A stretch of DNA of 64,000 nt from assembly GCA_964619555.1 (NCBI GenBank), contig CAZUDV010000008.1, positions 1 to 64,000 on the forward strand. The letters are read 5' to 3'. How positions within the stretch are numbered: position 1 is the stretch's first letter; every line of letters starts with the position of its first letter. Made by a program: the position numbers and the translations under genes. This document shows positions 15,746-24,418 of this stretch, piece by piece. The DNA is from JAGOPY01 sp964619555. Lineage in GTDB: Bacteria > Bacteroidota > Bacteroidia > Bacteroidales > JAGOPY01. The notes below the pieces were generated by a model. That model was not told the DNA's origin. It worked only from the letters and a program-made list of their open reading frames with translations, and ran no database searches.

Positions 15746-16352
15746 CTTTCTGATATTTCCAGTTCCGGCTTTTACCCTCGGCCAGCAATCCGAGGGTTTT
15801 TTGCATTCGGTCGGCACGGGTTTCTTCCCGTTTTGCTTCAGTCACCCATTCGACATATTCCTTTTTATGGCTGTAGCTGAATTTTTCCCATGTTTCAAGG
15901 GCAACCGGATTTGAACGGACAGCTTCCATGAACCAATCGGGTATTTCGAGGTCCTTCTTTTCAGCCGGTTTTGGTTTCTGTGGGAGTTTGATCCCCGCTT
16001 CGTTGAGCGCCATGGCTTCTTTGATGAGATTGATCATGATGTCATCCGGAGGCAGGTCTTCGAGGCGGGTCAGCTTTCCGAGCTGGCCCATGGATTCACT
16101 GCGGCTCTTATCCAGCACCCGGTGCGGATCGCTGAGCAGGTCGCCCTTCCAGAATGTGAAGGCGCAGTGCTGTTTGAAGGCAGCCATGCTGACCATCGGT
16201 CCCTTGTAATCGAAGTGCGGAAATCCCCATTTGATCTTCTCTTCGGTCTCCGGACAGGCCTGGTGCACCAGCAAACGCAGGTGGTTCAGGATGGGCTGGG
16301 CAAAATGCGCAGCGTTCATGATATAGTGGTCGATTTTTTTATCTGCAGGCAT
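15741..16352 (-). CDS. DUF1801-YdeI/OmpD-associated protein
   Basis: A 203-residue protein with an N-terminal DUF1801 domain (HLRLLVHQACPETEEKIKWG, then FPHFDYKGPMVSMAAFKQHCAFTFWKG, residues about 20-70) and a C-terminal YdeI/OmpD-associated region (PDWFMEAVRSNPVALETWEK, SYSHKKEYVEWVTEAKREET). This fusion is widespread in Bacteroidota; the DUF1801 part has an SCP2/YdhG-like fold. Function is unknown. It overlaps slightly with the inverted repeat shared with kbl. Downstream of the beta-lactamase-fold gene on the same strand (16 bases), so possibly co-transcribed with it. Confidence 0.87.
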   Translation of the reverse strand: MPADKKIDHYIMNAAHFAQPILNHLRLLVHQACPETEEKIKWGFPHFDYKGPMVSMAAFKQHCAFTFWKGDLLSDPHRVLDKSRSESMGQLGKLTRLEDLPPDDIMINLIKEAMALNEAGIKLPQKPKPAEKKDLEIPDWFMEAVRSNPVALETWEKFSYSHKKEYVEWVTEAKREETRADRMQKTLGLLAEGKSRNWKYQKA

Positions 16353-16368
16353 ATGTTTAAAAGATTAA

Positions 16369-17436
16369 TCAATAGCATGAATGGTAAATGATGTCGATCA
16401 ATTCGGTGTATTGATCGAAATATTCCCCGCTGGTGTAGGGCCAGGCGGTGTAAGCAATAACGAGCTGTTTACCCGGAAATACGGCCAGGAACTGCCCTCC
16501 GTGACCTTCCATCAGATAGCCGTTATATTCCTTGAGGAGCCAGAAATAAAACCCATAAGGCATACCGTTAAAATTGCCAGTGGCAAGTGTCGAAGTAGCT
16601 AAGGCGATCCAGGTACTATCGATAACCTGTTGGTCGCCCCATCGCCCGTTTTGGAGAAGCAATTGACCAACTTTAGCGAAATCCCTTGGTTTCAAGAACA
16701 GGCTGAATGCCCCGAAAGTTATTCCATCCGCACTTTTTTCCCACATCACATCTTCAATACCCAAAGGACTGAATAAATTATTCATCGCGTATTCTTCAGC
16801 TGTCATCCCCGTTTTTTCCTGGATGGCGGCTGACACAAGATGAGGTGCGCCATCATTGTAATGCATGACCACACCCGGATCATAAAGTTTGTCCTTCGAC
16901 AGCACAAAATCAATGCTGCTTCCTTCGCAATGGTATAGGGGCTCGGATTCACTTCCATTGTCAAAATCAAGACCCACTTTCATGGTCAGGGCATGACGCA
17001 ATGTAATGTTTCCTTTTTCAGGATAATGGACGAAATTATCCGGGTAAATGTCACTCAACTTTTCATCGACGGAAGCTATTATTCCGTCCGAGATCGCTAT
17101 TCCTGCCAGTAACGAAGTGAACGATTTGGTGCAGGATTGTATATTCTGGATTTTTCCGGCATCGGCTTTATCCCGGGGATAAGCTTCGGCAACCAATTTT
17201 CCGTTCCTTACTACCAACAGACTGGTTGCCATAATGTATCTTTCCCTTTTGTAGACCAACCGATAAGCTTTGTCCAGCCCTTCAGTTACTATATTTTCAT
17301 CTGCAGGTGACGAAATGACCCAGTCTGGATCTGAATTACCGGGTGTATAACCTTCGTACGGCAATTTTATCGGTTCTTCCTTAAGACAGGAGGAAAACAG
17401 CAGTATTACTAAGAATAGAGTCAGTTTCATTTTCAT
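16369..17436 (-). CDS. serine hydrolase, beta-lactamase class C fold, lipoprotein
   Basis: A 355-residue lipoprotein (lipobox LLFSSC, cysteine at about residue 17) of the beta-lactamase/DD-peptidase class C family. The nucleophile motif SCTK (SxxK) is in IQSCTKSFTSLLAG (about 102), the second motif is YNDG (YxN-like) in MHYNDGAPHLVSA, and HGG in MEGHGGQFLAVFP stands for the third. Unlike true AmpC enzymes it is a lipoprotein, and such proteins are usually esterases or peptidases of unknown substrate, so antibiotic resistance should not be assumed. It starts two bases after the end of the upstream outer-membrane protein gene. Confidence 0.88.
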   Translation of the reverse strand: MKMKLTLFLVILLFSSCLKEEPIKLPYEGYTPGNSDPDWVISSPADENIVTEGLDKAYRLVYKRERYIMATSLLVVRNGKLVAEAYPRDKADAGKIQNIQSCTKSFTSLLAGIAISDGIIASVDEKLSDIYPDNFVHYPEKGNITLRHALTMKVGLDFDNGSESEPLYHCEGSSIDFVLSKDKLYDPGVVMHYNDGAPHLVSAAIQEKTGMTAEEYAMNNLFSPLGIEDVMWEKSADGITFGAFSLFLKPRDFAKVGQLLLQNGRWGDQQVIDSTWIALATSTLATGNFNGMPYGFYFWLLKEYNGYLMEGHGGQFLAVFPGKQLVIAYTAWPYTSGEYFDQYTELIDIIYHSCY

Positions 17437-17437
17437 T

Positions 17438-18229
17438 TTAGAAGTACAATTTGATACTGAGCAGATGCACGAGTTGTTGATAGCTTTTGGTATTCTGAGT
17501 CTCTACACGTTGGTAGATGAAATGATAACCGACAGATTGATAAACCTGTTCAGAGATCCGGTACCGGTATTCAATCTGCATGTTGTAAAAGAATAGGTTG
17601 TTCCAGGAGCCGGCTTCAAGGTTGCTGTGAAAATTTTGTATGATCCCGCCGACTGTCAGATCATCAATCTTATAAAGCCGGTTCATCTCCGGCCGGCCGA
17701 CAACTGCAATGACTGGCAGGCTTACCTTGACCGTCAATAGGTTGGTGTTCCGGAAGGTGGTGGCCAGGTAGTTTGCAACTCCAATGCTCAGGTAATTTGC
17801 CCAGTAAAGGTGGCTTTCATCCCAGTTGGGAAAAAAATTGAGGGTATAGTTCAATTCTGCTTCAGGACCAAGGAGATATGTAAATCGCTGCTTTCTGACC
17901 AGGATGAAATTATAATTATATCCAAGATTCAGGTTTACATTCAGGGATTTGGAAACATCTTCCAGGTCTGTTCTCAGCCGGGAATAGTTTAAACTGAGGT
18001 TGAAATTGCCCAAATGATCCCTGGCTCTTTCCCGGCCGTAAGCAATTCTTAAAAGGGTTCCCGTTCCTGGCAGTCCAAAAATATTTCCTTCTTCGATCTG
18101 ACTTAATCCGGTTGAAACTGAAATCGTGTTAAAAGGCTTTTGATGAAACCAGGTTGGTGAAGTCACTTCCTGACTGATTGATGAATTCAGGATGTTGAGC
18201 AGAACGAGTGATAATAACAGCTTCTTCAT
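17438..18229 (-). CDS. outer-membrane beta-barrel-like protein
   Basis: A 263-residue exported protein with a signal peptide (MKKLLLSLVLLNILNSSISQ). The mature chain has many alternating hydrophobic strands with aromatic girdles (LNLGYNYNFILVRKQRFTYL, YWANYLSIGVANYLATTF, LFFYNMQIEYRYRI) and ends in LYF, consistent with a 10-12 stranded outer-membrane barrel. I do not recognise the family. It is two bases upstream of the lipoprotein serine hydrolase, so both probably act at the cell envelope as one transcript. Confidence 0.7.
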   Translation of the reverse strand: MKKLLLSLVLLNILNSSISQEVTSPTWFHQKPFNTISVSTGLSQIEEGNIFGLPGTGTLLRIAYGRERARDHLGNFNLSLNYSRLRTDLEDVSKSLNVNLNLGYNYNFILVRKQRFTYLLGPEAELNYTLNFFPNWDESHLYWANYLSIGVANYLATTFRNTNLLTVKVSLPVIAVVGRPEMNRLYKIDDLTVGGIIQNFHSNLEAGSWNNLFFYNMQIEYRYRISEQVYQSVGYHFIYQRVETQNTKSYQQLVHLLSIKLYF

Positions 18230-18298
18230 TTTGAAAGATTAGGATGGTTCATAAAAAACAGCCTAAAGTTAATCAGAGTTCATATTGAAACACAACAA

Positions 18299-19222
18299 TC
18301 AATTCAATGGGTCAATGTGAGCAAATGTCCTGCGGATCGCATGTTTATATTTCACTTTCGGGTACCCCATGATCAGAAAAATCCCCTCTTTGCTCTTGAA
18401 GCGGATTCCCCATTTCTCTCGTAGCTTTTTCGCGGCATTGCCCTGTTGGATGAAAGGATGGATGCCGCCGAGCATACAGGTGCCCAGGCCGAGTGATTCT
18501 GCTGCGGTCATGGCATAGGTGGCAGCGACGATCGGGTCGGCGGGATCGGTGTATGGTGAACCGTAGAAATAAAATGCCATGGGGGCGTCGTACATCACGT
18601 GATTATTCCCTTCTTTTATGCCTTCCGTGTACACTTTGATCAATGGTTTGATAAAATCCCGGAACATCTCATAGTTTTTTTTGCCATACATGATCCGCAT
18701 CAGGGAAAGGCCCCACGGTGAAACCATCCATTTGAGGGATTCCAGGTACTGGCAATAATCCCTGGAAAACTGAAAAACCTTTTCTTTGGAATTAAGGATC
18801 ATCACGTGAACATCAGAAGGGGGAATTCCCATTGGGGCTGTTACGGCTGCATCAAGGACCTTATTGATCAGTTCCACCTCCACGGGTTTGTCTTTGAATT
18901 CACGCAAGCTGCGGCGGTGCCGGAAAAGATTCATGATGGCTTCATAGGATGCCATCTCTTCTTTTGGTGGCAGGTCGATAAGATCTGCAGGGGAAAGTTC
19001 TCGGCCTTCGACGGCAATTGCGCCGGCATGGCAGACAGCCATACAATGGCCGCAGGCAATGCAACCGAATACAGCCGTGTTTTCACTGACTACAGCCTTG
19101 CCATCTTTCATTACAATGCTGAAATCTTTGCAGACTTCCGCGCAAAGGCCGCAGCCGTTGCATTTATCCGAATCGATGGTGATGCGGGCTTTTTCTTTGG
19201 TCCGGGAGGTTGGAATGGGCAT
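18299..19222 (-). CDS. nitroreductase with N-terminal 2[4Fe-4S] ferredoxin
   Basis: A 307-residue protein. Residues about 13-72 hold two [4Fe-4S] motifs, CNGCGLCAEVCKD and CIACGHCMAVCHA. Residues about 92-300 are an FMN-dependent nitroreductase domain (NLFRHRRSLREFKDKPVEVE, DAAVTAPMGIPPSDVHVM, AAESLGLGTCMLGG). Such fusions reduce nitro compounds, quinones or flavins using electrons taken from a reduced ferredoxin partner through the clusters, and are typical of anaerobes. The physiological substrate is not known. It stands alone on the minus strand. Confidence 0.9.
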   Translation of the reverse strand: MPIPTSRTKEKARITIDSDKCNGCGLCAEVCKDFSIVMKDGKAVVSENTAVFGCIACGHCMAVCHAGAIAVEGRELSPADLIDLPPKEEMASYEAIMNLFRHRRSLREFKDKPVEVELINKVLDAAVTAPMGIPPSDVHVMILNSKEKVFQFSRDYCQYLESLKWMVSPWGLSLMRIMYGKKNYEMFRDFIKPLIKVYTEGIKEGNNHVMYDAPMAFYFYGSPYTDPADPIVAATYAMTAAESLGLGTCMLGGIHPFIQQGNAAKKLREKWGIRFKSKEGIFLIMGYPKVKYKHAIRRTFAHIDPLN

Positions 19223-19261
19223 GGGTGAAAAATTAAATTCTACCCTAAAGGTACAAGGAAA

Positions 19262-19352
19262 AACAAAATCCGTGTAAATCCGCTCAGATCCGTGTCATCC
19301 GCGTTCTATTATAGCACGCGGATAAACGCGGATGCGGCGGATTTTCGCGGAT
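19262..19352. repeat. ATCCGCG/ATCCGTG word repeat
   Basis: Intergenic DNA built from variants of AATCCGTGT, ATCCGCTC, ATCCGCGTT and, after a GCACGCGGATAAACGCGGATG centre (19314-19332), GGATTTTCGCGGATC, so the second part partly inverts the first. Period is about 10 bases. The same word (ATCCGTGG, GGGTAATCCG) occurs once at 46498-46514. Confidence 0.6.
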
Positions 19353-20279
19353 CTATTTATATGATTTTGCCGTAGCAGAAATGCCTTCTTCGTATGATTT
19401 TGGGACAAATTCAAAGGCTTTCCCGAATTTTTCGCTGCTGAAGAGGTAATCATGATCATTCTGGTACATCATCTCCACGCTTTCCCGGAGGATGGGATTG
19501 AACAGCCCGATCATCTGCACCAGCCATTTTTTGATGACCATAAAGTCGGGCTTTACGCCGAACTCCTGCGCAGCCATCTCCATAAACTGCTTTCCTGTGA
19601 CGGGTTCTTGTAATGTAGGGAGATGCCAGACCTGGTTGAAGGCGCTTTCGGTATTTCCCAGAATAGCCGTGGCTTTACCCGCATCAGGGGTAAAGATAAA
19701 AGAGTGCTTTTTCTCAGGGTTGCCCAACCACTGTGCTTTTTTCCCGGCAGCATAATTAGCAAAGACAGTAACCGTTACAAAGCTGAGAGGGGTATCAGGC
19801 CCGTAAAAATCCGGTGCCCGGGCTATTAATGCCTGAAGGTTTCCTTTTTTGACCTCGTCCATCATCATGTTAATGATGCCCAGCCTGACCTCTCCTTTTT
19901 TGCTGCAAGGGTTGTAAGGGGTTTCTTCCGTCATCCAGCCCCTGACCAGACCATAGGCATAAACATTGTCAAAGAAGACCAGTTTTGTTTTATGGGCCAT
20001 GCATGCGTTCACAACATTTCTCATGATCTTCGGCCACTGCTCCTGCCAGGCTTTGGCGCTGTATTGGATGCCTGTTGTGAGGTAGGCTGTTTCAGCGTCT
20101 TTAATAGCGTCGAATGTCTGTTTTTCGTCTGTCAGGTCAGCTTTGAAGAGTGTATCGGAATGGTCATTTATTGCCTTGGGGTTTCGGGATACCAGGCGGA
20201 TGTCTTTCGTGAAATTCCGGTGAAGTTCTCTGGCAACTTCTTTGCCGATGATACCAGAGGAGCCAAGGATTACTTGCAT
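19353..20279 (-). CDS. NAD-dependent epimerase/dehydratase (atypical SDR)
   Basis: A 308-residue extended SDR. The N-terminus has the nucleotide-binding loop GSSGIIG (residues 6-12) after MQVIL. FFDNVYAYG is at about 101, corresponding to the catalytic serine/tyrosine region, but the YxxxK motif is not evident (RLGIINMMMDE follows), so activity may be lost or the protein may be an atypical NAD-binding regulator. The C-terminal region PTLQEPVTGKQFMEMAAQEF resembles NAD(P)H-binding and NmrA-like proteins. Substrate unknown. Downstream of fusA? No: it lies on the same strand, 75 bases after the end of fusA, so it may be co-transcribed. Confidence 0.75.
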   Translation of the reverse strand: MQVILGSSGIIGKEVARELHRNFTKDIRLVSRNPKAINDHSDTLFKADLTDEKQTFDAIKDAETAYLTTGIQYSAKAWQEQWPKIMRNVVNACMAHKTKLVFFDNVYAYGLVRGWMTEETPYNPCSKKGEVRLGIINMMMDEVKKGNLQALIARAPDFYGPDTPLSFVTVTVFANYAAGKKAQWLGNPEKKHSFIFTPDAGKATAILGNTESAFNQVWHLPTLQEPVTGKQFMEMAAQEFGVKPDFMVIKKWLVQMIGLFNPILRESVEMMYQNDHDYLFSSEKFGKAFEFVPKSYEEGISATAKSYK

Positions 20280-20354
20280 GGGTATGGATTTTTAACTCTA
20301 CCCCCGTCCCCTCACCAGATTTCATGGGATCGGTAAAGAGGGAGGATTAATGAA

Positions 20355-22430
20355 TTATTTCTTTTCCGCTTTCTTCTCTGCCAGTTTCTTCAGTACCTCA
20401 TCCTGCACCGTCTTGCTTAATGGCATGTACCGGAAGAAGTCCATCGAAAAGCTGGCGCGCCCGCTGGAAATATTCCTCAGGGCCGTTGCATAGCCGAACA
20501 TCTCTACCAGGGGCACGAAGGCAACTACTTTCTGAGAGCCTTTCCGGTGCCGGCGCATCGATTCAACCTTGCCACGGCGCTTGTTCAGATTGCCGACGAT
20601 ATCCCCGATGTAATCGTCCGGGGTGTTGATCTCAACTTTCATGATCGGTTCAAGAAGGATCGGGTGGGCTTTCATGAAGCCCTCCTTGAAACAGATGGAG
20701 GCACAGGTCTGGAAGGCCATATCGGATGAGTCGACCGGATGAAACTTTCCGTCGTGCAGCACGATTTTCACATCCACCACCGGGAAACCTGCCAGGACTC
20801 CCTTTTCCAGGGTTTTGGTAATTCCTTTGTTGACCGACGGGATGAATTCCAGGGGAATAGCGCCACCCTTGATTCGGTCGATGAATTCATAACCATTTCC
20901 TTCATTGGGTTCGATCCGGAAGTGAGTTTCAGCGAACTGGCCTTTCCCGCCCGTTTGTTTGGAATAACGGTAAGACGTATCAACTTCCGTCGTGATGGTT
21001 TCACGGTAGGCCACAGAAGGTTCGCTCACGTCGACCTTCACGCCGAATTCGTGCTTCAGGCGGTCAATGATAATCTCCAGGTGGAGCTCGCCCATGCCGG
21101 CAATGATGGTCTCTTCGGTTTCTTCGTCATAACGGACATTGAATGACGGATCCTCGTTTGACAGTTTGTGCAGGGCTTCACCCAGTTTACTCTGATCCTT
21201 GCGGGAGGTGGGCAGGATCTTCATTTCGATGACGGTGGCCGGAACGGTGATGGATTCCAGGTGCAGCGGGTGGGCCGGATCGCAAAGGGTGTCGCCGGTC
21301 TTGGTGAGTTTCAGTCCTACCAGGGCCACAATGTCTCCCGGGCCTGCTTCGCTTATCTCTTCCCGGTCCTTGGCGTGGATCTTCATAATACGGCCGATGC
21401 GCTCGGTCTTGTCTTTGGTGGAATTCAGCACGCCCATACCGCTTTTAAGCTGACCAGAATAAACGCGGACAAAGGTCTGCTGGCCAACGTACGGGTCGTT
21501 AATAAGTTTGAATGCCAGGGCAGAGAAGGGATCGTTGACCGAGGGGTGCCGGGCATGGGATTTTTCAGGGTTATCCACATCCGTTCCTACGACGGCGCCG
21601 ATATCGGGCGGGGAGGGGAGGTAATCGATCACGGCATCCAGCAGAAGTTGAATGCCCTTGTTTTTATAGGCTGCACCGCAGAAAACAGGAGTGATATTCA
21701 GACGAAGGGTAGCTTCCCGCGCAGCCTCTTTCAGCAGATCGTTTGAAACTTCCCGATCCTCCAGGAACAATTCAGCAATTTGATCGTTAAAATCGGCCAG
21801 TTTTTCGACCAGGTGGTACCTTGCTGCACTGACTTTATCGGAATAGTCGGCTGGGACAGGAATATCTTCACGACCCTTTTCGTTGAATTTATAGGCTTTT
21901 TGTTCGATTATATCGATGATGCCTTCAAAATCATCCTCCGCTCCGATCGGTATCTGAAAGGCGATGGCATTGGCGTCGAGCACATTGTTCATCTGGTTGA
22001 CGACATCGTAGAAGTCGGCGCCGGTCCGGTCCATTTTATTGATGAAAGCGATGCGTGGCACTTTGTAACGGTCAGCCTGGTTCCAGACCGTTTCGCTCTG
22101 GGGCTCCACGCCGCCTACGGCGCAGAACAAGGCAATCATCCCGTCGATCACCCGGAGGGAGCGTTCCACCTCCACGGTGAAATCCACGTGGCCCGGGGTG
22201 TCGATGAGGTTGATCTGGGAGTCTTTCCAGCTGCATGAAATTGCGGCGGAGGCAATGGTGATACCCCTTTCCTGTTCCTGTTTCATGAAGTCGGTGGTGG
22301 CTGCACCGTCGTGGACCTCGCCAATTTTGCGGGTCACGCCGGTGAAGAACAAAATTCTTTCGGTTACAGTAGTTTTACCGGCATCGATATGAGCGGCAAT
22401 GCCGATGTTGCGGAGTCTGTTGAGAGGCAC
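20355..22430 (-). CDS. fusA: translation elongation factor G
   Basis: A 691-residue EF-G, the GTPase that moves tRNA and mRNA through the ribosome and, with RRF, recycles ribosomes. G motifs: AHIDAGKTTVTER (about residues 12-24), ERGITI, DTPGHVDF and NKMD. Domains II-V are complete, including the GMGELHLEIIIDRLK block and PLVEMFGYATALR. The gene stands alone and is not beside rpsL, rpsG or tuf, and its N-terminus (MPLNRLRNIGIAAHID) is shorter than in the str-operon EF-G, so it may be a second, specialised EF-G copy; the window cannot decide. A -7 promoter box lies about 62 bases upstream. Confidence 0.93.
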   Translation of the reverse strand: MPLNRLRNIGIAAHIDAGKTTVTERILFFTGVTRKIGEVHDGAATTDFMKQEQERGITIASAAISCSWKDSQINLIDTPGHVDFTVEVERSLRVIDGMIALFCAVGGVEPQSETVWNQADRYKVPRIAFINKMDRTGADFYDVVNQMNNVLDANAIAFQIPIGAEDDFEGIIDIIEQKAYKFNEKGREDIPVPADYSDKVSAARYHLVEKLADFNDQIAELFLEDREVSNDLLKEAAREATLRLNITPVFCGAAYKNKGIQLLLDAVIDYLPSPPDIGAVVGTDVDNPEKSHARHPSVNDPFSALAFKLINDPYVGQQTFVRVYSGQLKSGMGVLNSTKDKTERIGRIMKIHAKDREEISEAGPGDIVALVGLKLTKTGDTLCDPAHPLHLESITVPATVIEMKILPTSRKDQSKLGEALHKLSNEDPSFNVRYDEETEETIIAGMGELHLEIIIDRLKHEFGVKVDVSEPSVAYRETITTEVDTSYRYSKQTGGKGQFAETHFRIEPNEGNGYEFIDRIKGGAIPLEFIPSVNKGITKTLEKGVLAGFPVVDVKIVLHDGKFHPVDSSDMAFQTCASICFKEGFMKAHPILLEPIMKVEINTPDDYIGDIVGNLNKRRGKVESMRRHRKGSQKVVAFVPLVEMFGYATALRNISSGRASFSMDFFRYMPLSKTVQDEVLKKLAEKKAEKK

Positions 22431-22491
22431 GATAGATTAGTTTTAAGTGTTGAGGATAAAGGTTTTAGTTATTGACTTGTAAAATGGGGTG

Positions 22492-22499
22492 CAAAAGTA
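22492..22499 (-). promoter_or_regulatory. promoter -7 box for fusA
   Basis: Minus-strand TACTTTTG, exact TAnnTTTG match, 62 bases upstream of the fusA ATG. No TTG at -33. Confidence 0.5.
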
Positions 22500-22756
22500 C
22501 TAAATATTAATGAATTGTGATATGTTTAATTGGAAATGATAATGATTTCTTCATGTTTGTTTATTTAACCACGAAGGCGAATAAGGGTATTCACGGTGAT
22601 GCACGAAGGGAGAAAATGTAAAAGCGGCGAAGCCGCGAAATATTTTAGCACTTCGCACCTTGGGTGCCGGGGTGATATGGCGGTGCTCCAGCCTTATATT
22701 GGCAGCTTTTAGCTTGTAGCCTGTAGCTTGCAGCCTGTAGCTTGCAGCTTTTTCAC
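22500..22756. repeat. palindrome and word-repeat region between fusA and cysS
   Basis: No gene. Holds GCGGCGAAGCCGC (22624-22636) followed by GAAATATTTTAGCA, then a second palindrome GCACCTTGGGTGC (22655-22667), then a 7-base-period repeat at 22704-22750 with units AGCTTGT, AGCCTGT and AGCTTGC. The first palindrome with its tail recurs at 27227-27254. Confidence 0.8.
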
Positions 22757-22764
22757 TATCTTTG
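22757..22764 (+). promoter_or_regulatory. promoter -7 box for cysS
   Basis: TATCTTTG, exact TAnnTTTG match, 19 bases before the ATG at 22784. It directly follows the heptamer repeat, which therefore occupies the -33 region. Confidence 0.5.
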
Positions 22765-22783
22765 CCCTAATATCAAGCCTGCC

Positions 22784-24325
22784 ATGCAACAATCACTTTA
22801 TATCCACAATTCCCTCACGCGGAAGAAGGAGCTTTTCGAACCGCTTAATCCTCCGCATGTTGGAATTTACGTTTGCGGACCCACCGTTTACGGAGACCCT
22901 CACCTGGGCCATGCCCGGCCCGCGGTCACATTCGACCTGGTGTTCCGCTACCTGCAGCATATCGGCTACAAGGTACGATATGTGCGTAATATTACCGATG
23001 TCGGGCACCTGGAAGGGGATGCTGACGCCGGCGACGACAAGATCGGCAAGAAGGCGAGGCTGGAGCAGCTTGAGCCAATGGAGGTGGTGCAGTATTACAC
23101 CAACCGTTATCACGCTGCCATGGATCAGTTGAATGTCCTGCGTCCAAGCATCGAACCGCATGCCTCGGGGCACATCATCGAGCAGATTGCCATGATCGAA
23201 AAGATCCTGAAGGCCGGATTTGCTTATGAACGGAACGGATCGATCTATTTCGACATTGAAAAGTATAACCATAAATATCCATACGGGGTCTTATCAGGCC
23301 GCAAGGTAGATGAATTGCTGGCTTTCACGCGGGAACTTGACGGACAGGAAGAGAAGAAGAGCAGCTTCGATTTCGCCTTATGGAAGAAAGCGACACCGGA
23401 GCACATCATGCGCTGGCCCAGCCCGTGGGGCGACGGTTATCCCGGCTGGCACCTGGAGTGTTCGGCCATGGGCACCAAATATCTCGGCGAGACGTTCGAC
23501 ATCCACGGCGGCGGGATGGACCTGCTCTTCCCGCACCATGAGTCGGAGATTGCGCAGTCCATGGCAGCCAATGGCAAAATGCCGGTCCGCTACTGGATGC
23601 ACAACAACATGATCACCATCAACGGGCAGAAGATGGGCAAATCGCTCGGCAATGCCGTATCGCTAGAGGAATTCTTCAACGGGAAGCATACGCTCCTCGA
23701 AAAAGCCTACAGCCCGATGACCATAAGGTTCTTCATCCTCCAGGCCCACTACCGCGGCACGCTGGACTTCAGCAACGAAGCGCTGCAGGCAGCGGAGAAA
23801 GGACTTAAAAGGTTGCTCGCAGGGCTCGCAACAGTTAGCAGTTGGCAGTTCGCAGTTGGCAGTTCGCAGTTCGCGGTCGGCAGTTCGCAGTCGGCAGTTG
23901 GCAGTTCGCAGTTCGCGGTCGGCAGTTCGCAGTCGGCTATCAGTGAACTGATAAGCCAGAGCTATTCCGCCATGAACGACGACTTCAACAGCCCGGTGCT
24001 GATTGCGCAGTTGTTCGAAGCGCTGAGGATCATCAACTCGGTGAAGGAAGGGAAGGAGAAGCTGCCGGAGAACGACCTGGCGGTACTGGGAGAAGCTTAT
24101 CGCACGTTCATGGTAGATGTGCTGGGGCTGGTGCCGGAAGAGCAGTCGGGCAGGAAGGACGAGATCATCAGCGGCCTGATGCAGACCATCATCGATATCC
24201 GCGCCGAGGCCCGCGCCCGGAAAGACTTTGCCACCTCCGACGAGATCCGGGATAAGCTGCTCAAGGTGAACATCCAGATCAAGGACGGGAAGGACGGGGC
24301 ATCCTGGGAAATCAAGGAGGACTAA
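22784..24325 (+). CDS. cysS: cysteinyl-tRNA synthetase with in-frame repeat insertion
   Basis: A 513-residue class I synthetase that charges tRNA-Cys. The zinc and HIGH region is VCGPTVYGDPHLGHARP (about residues 26-42), the second zinc site is in WHLECSAMG and GGGMDLLFPHHESEIAQS, and the KMSKS loop is KMGKSLGN (about 285). The start at 22784 opens MQQSLYIHNSLTRKKELF, as in the family. Residues 352-385 (23837-23938) are a tandem repeat, SSQFAVG or SSQSAVG, encoded by five copies of a 21-base block, itself three 7-base units of CAGTTCG type. It sits between the catalytic core and the DALR anticodon region (SYSAMNDDFNSP), a tolerant linker, so the enzyme is probably active. Confidence 0.95.
   Translation: MQQSLYIHNSLTRKKELFEPLNPPHVGIYVCGPTVYGDPHLGHARPAVTFDLVFRYLQHIGYKVRYVRNITDVGHLEGDADAGDDKIGKKARLEQLEPMEVVQYYTNRYHAAMDQLNVLRPSIEPHASGHIIEQIAMIEKILKAGFAYERNGSIYFDIEKYNHKYPYGVLSGRKVDELLAFTRELDGQEEKKSSFDFALWKKATPEHIMRWPSPWGDGYPGWHLECSAMGTKYLGETFDIHGGGMDLLFPHHESEIAQSMAANGKMPVRYWMHNNMITINGQKMGKSLGNAVSLEEFFNGKHTLLEKAYSPMTIRFFILQAHYRGTLDFSNEALQAAEKGLKRLLAGLATVSSWQFAVGSSQFAVGSSQSAVGSSQFAVGSSQSAISELISQSYSAMNDDFNSPVLIAQLFEALRIINSVKEGKEKLPENDLAVLGEAYRTFMVDVLGLVPEEQSGRKDEIISGLMQTIIDIRAEARARKDFATSDEIRDKLLKVNIQIKDGKDGASWEIKED
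23837..23938 (+). repeat. heptamer array in frame inside cysS
   Basis: Units CAGTTGG, CAGTTCG, CGGTCGG and CAGTCGG follow each other with strict 7-base period for about 100 bases. Three units make 21 bases and keep the frame, giving the peptide period SSQxAVG. Flanking coding sequence is normal for CysS. Confidence 0.93.
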
Positions 24326-24333
24326 TTTTTTCA

Positions 24334-24410
24334 CCACATAGACGCATAGGGCACAATAGTTTACACATAGATCTATTGTGATTTCTATTGTGTTCTATGT
24401 GCCTATGTGG
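24334..24410. terminator. long inverted repeat between convergent cysS and tyrS
   Basis: Arms at 24334-24359 and 24385-24410 pair over 26 bases with about four mismatches (left begins CCACATAGACGCATAGG, right ends GTGCCTATGTGG). T-rich on the left and AT-rich on the right, between two converging genes. A bidirectional terminator is likely. Confidence 0.6.
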
Positions 24411-24418
24411 TTAATAAA

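Noticed and set aside
16369..17436. Beta-lactamase resistance gene
   Set aside because: Class C fold motifs are present but it is a lipoprotein of the general serine hydrolase type; no evidence that it hydrolyses antibiotics.
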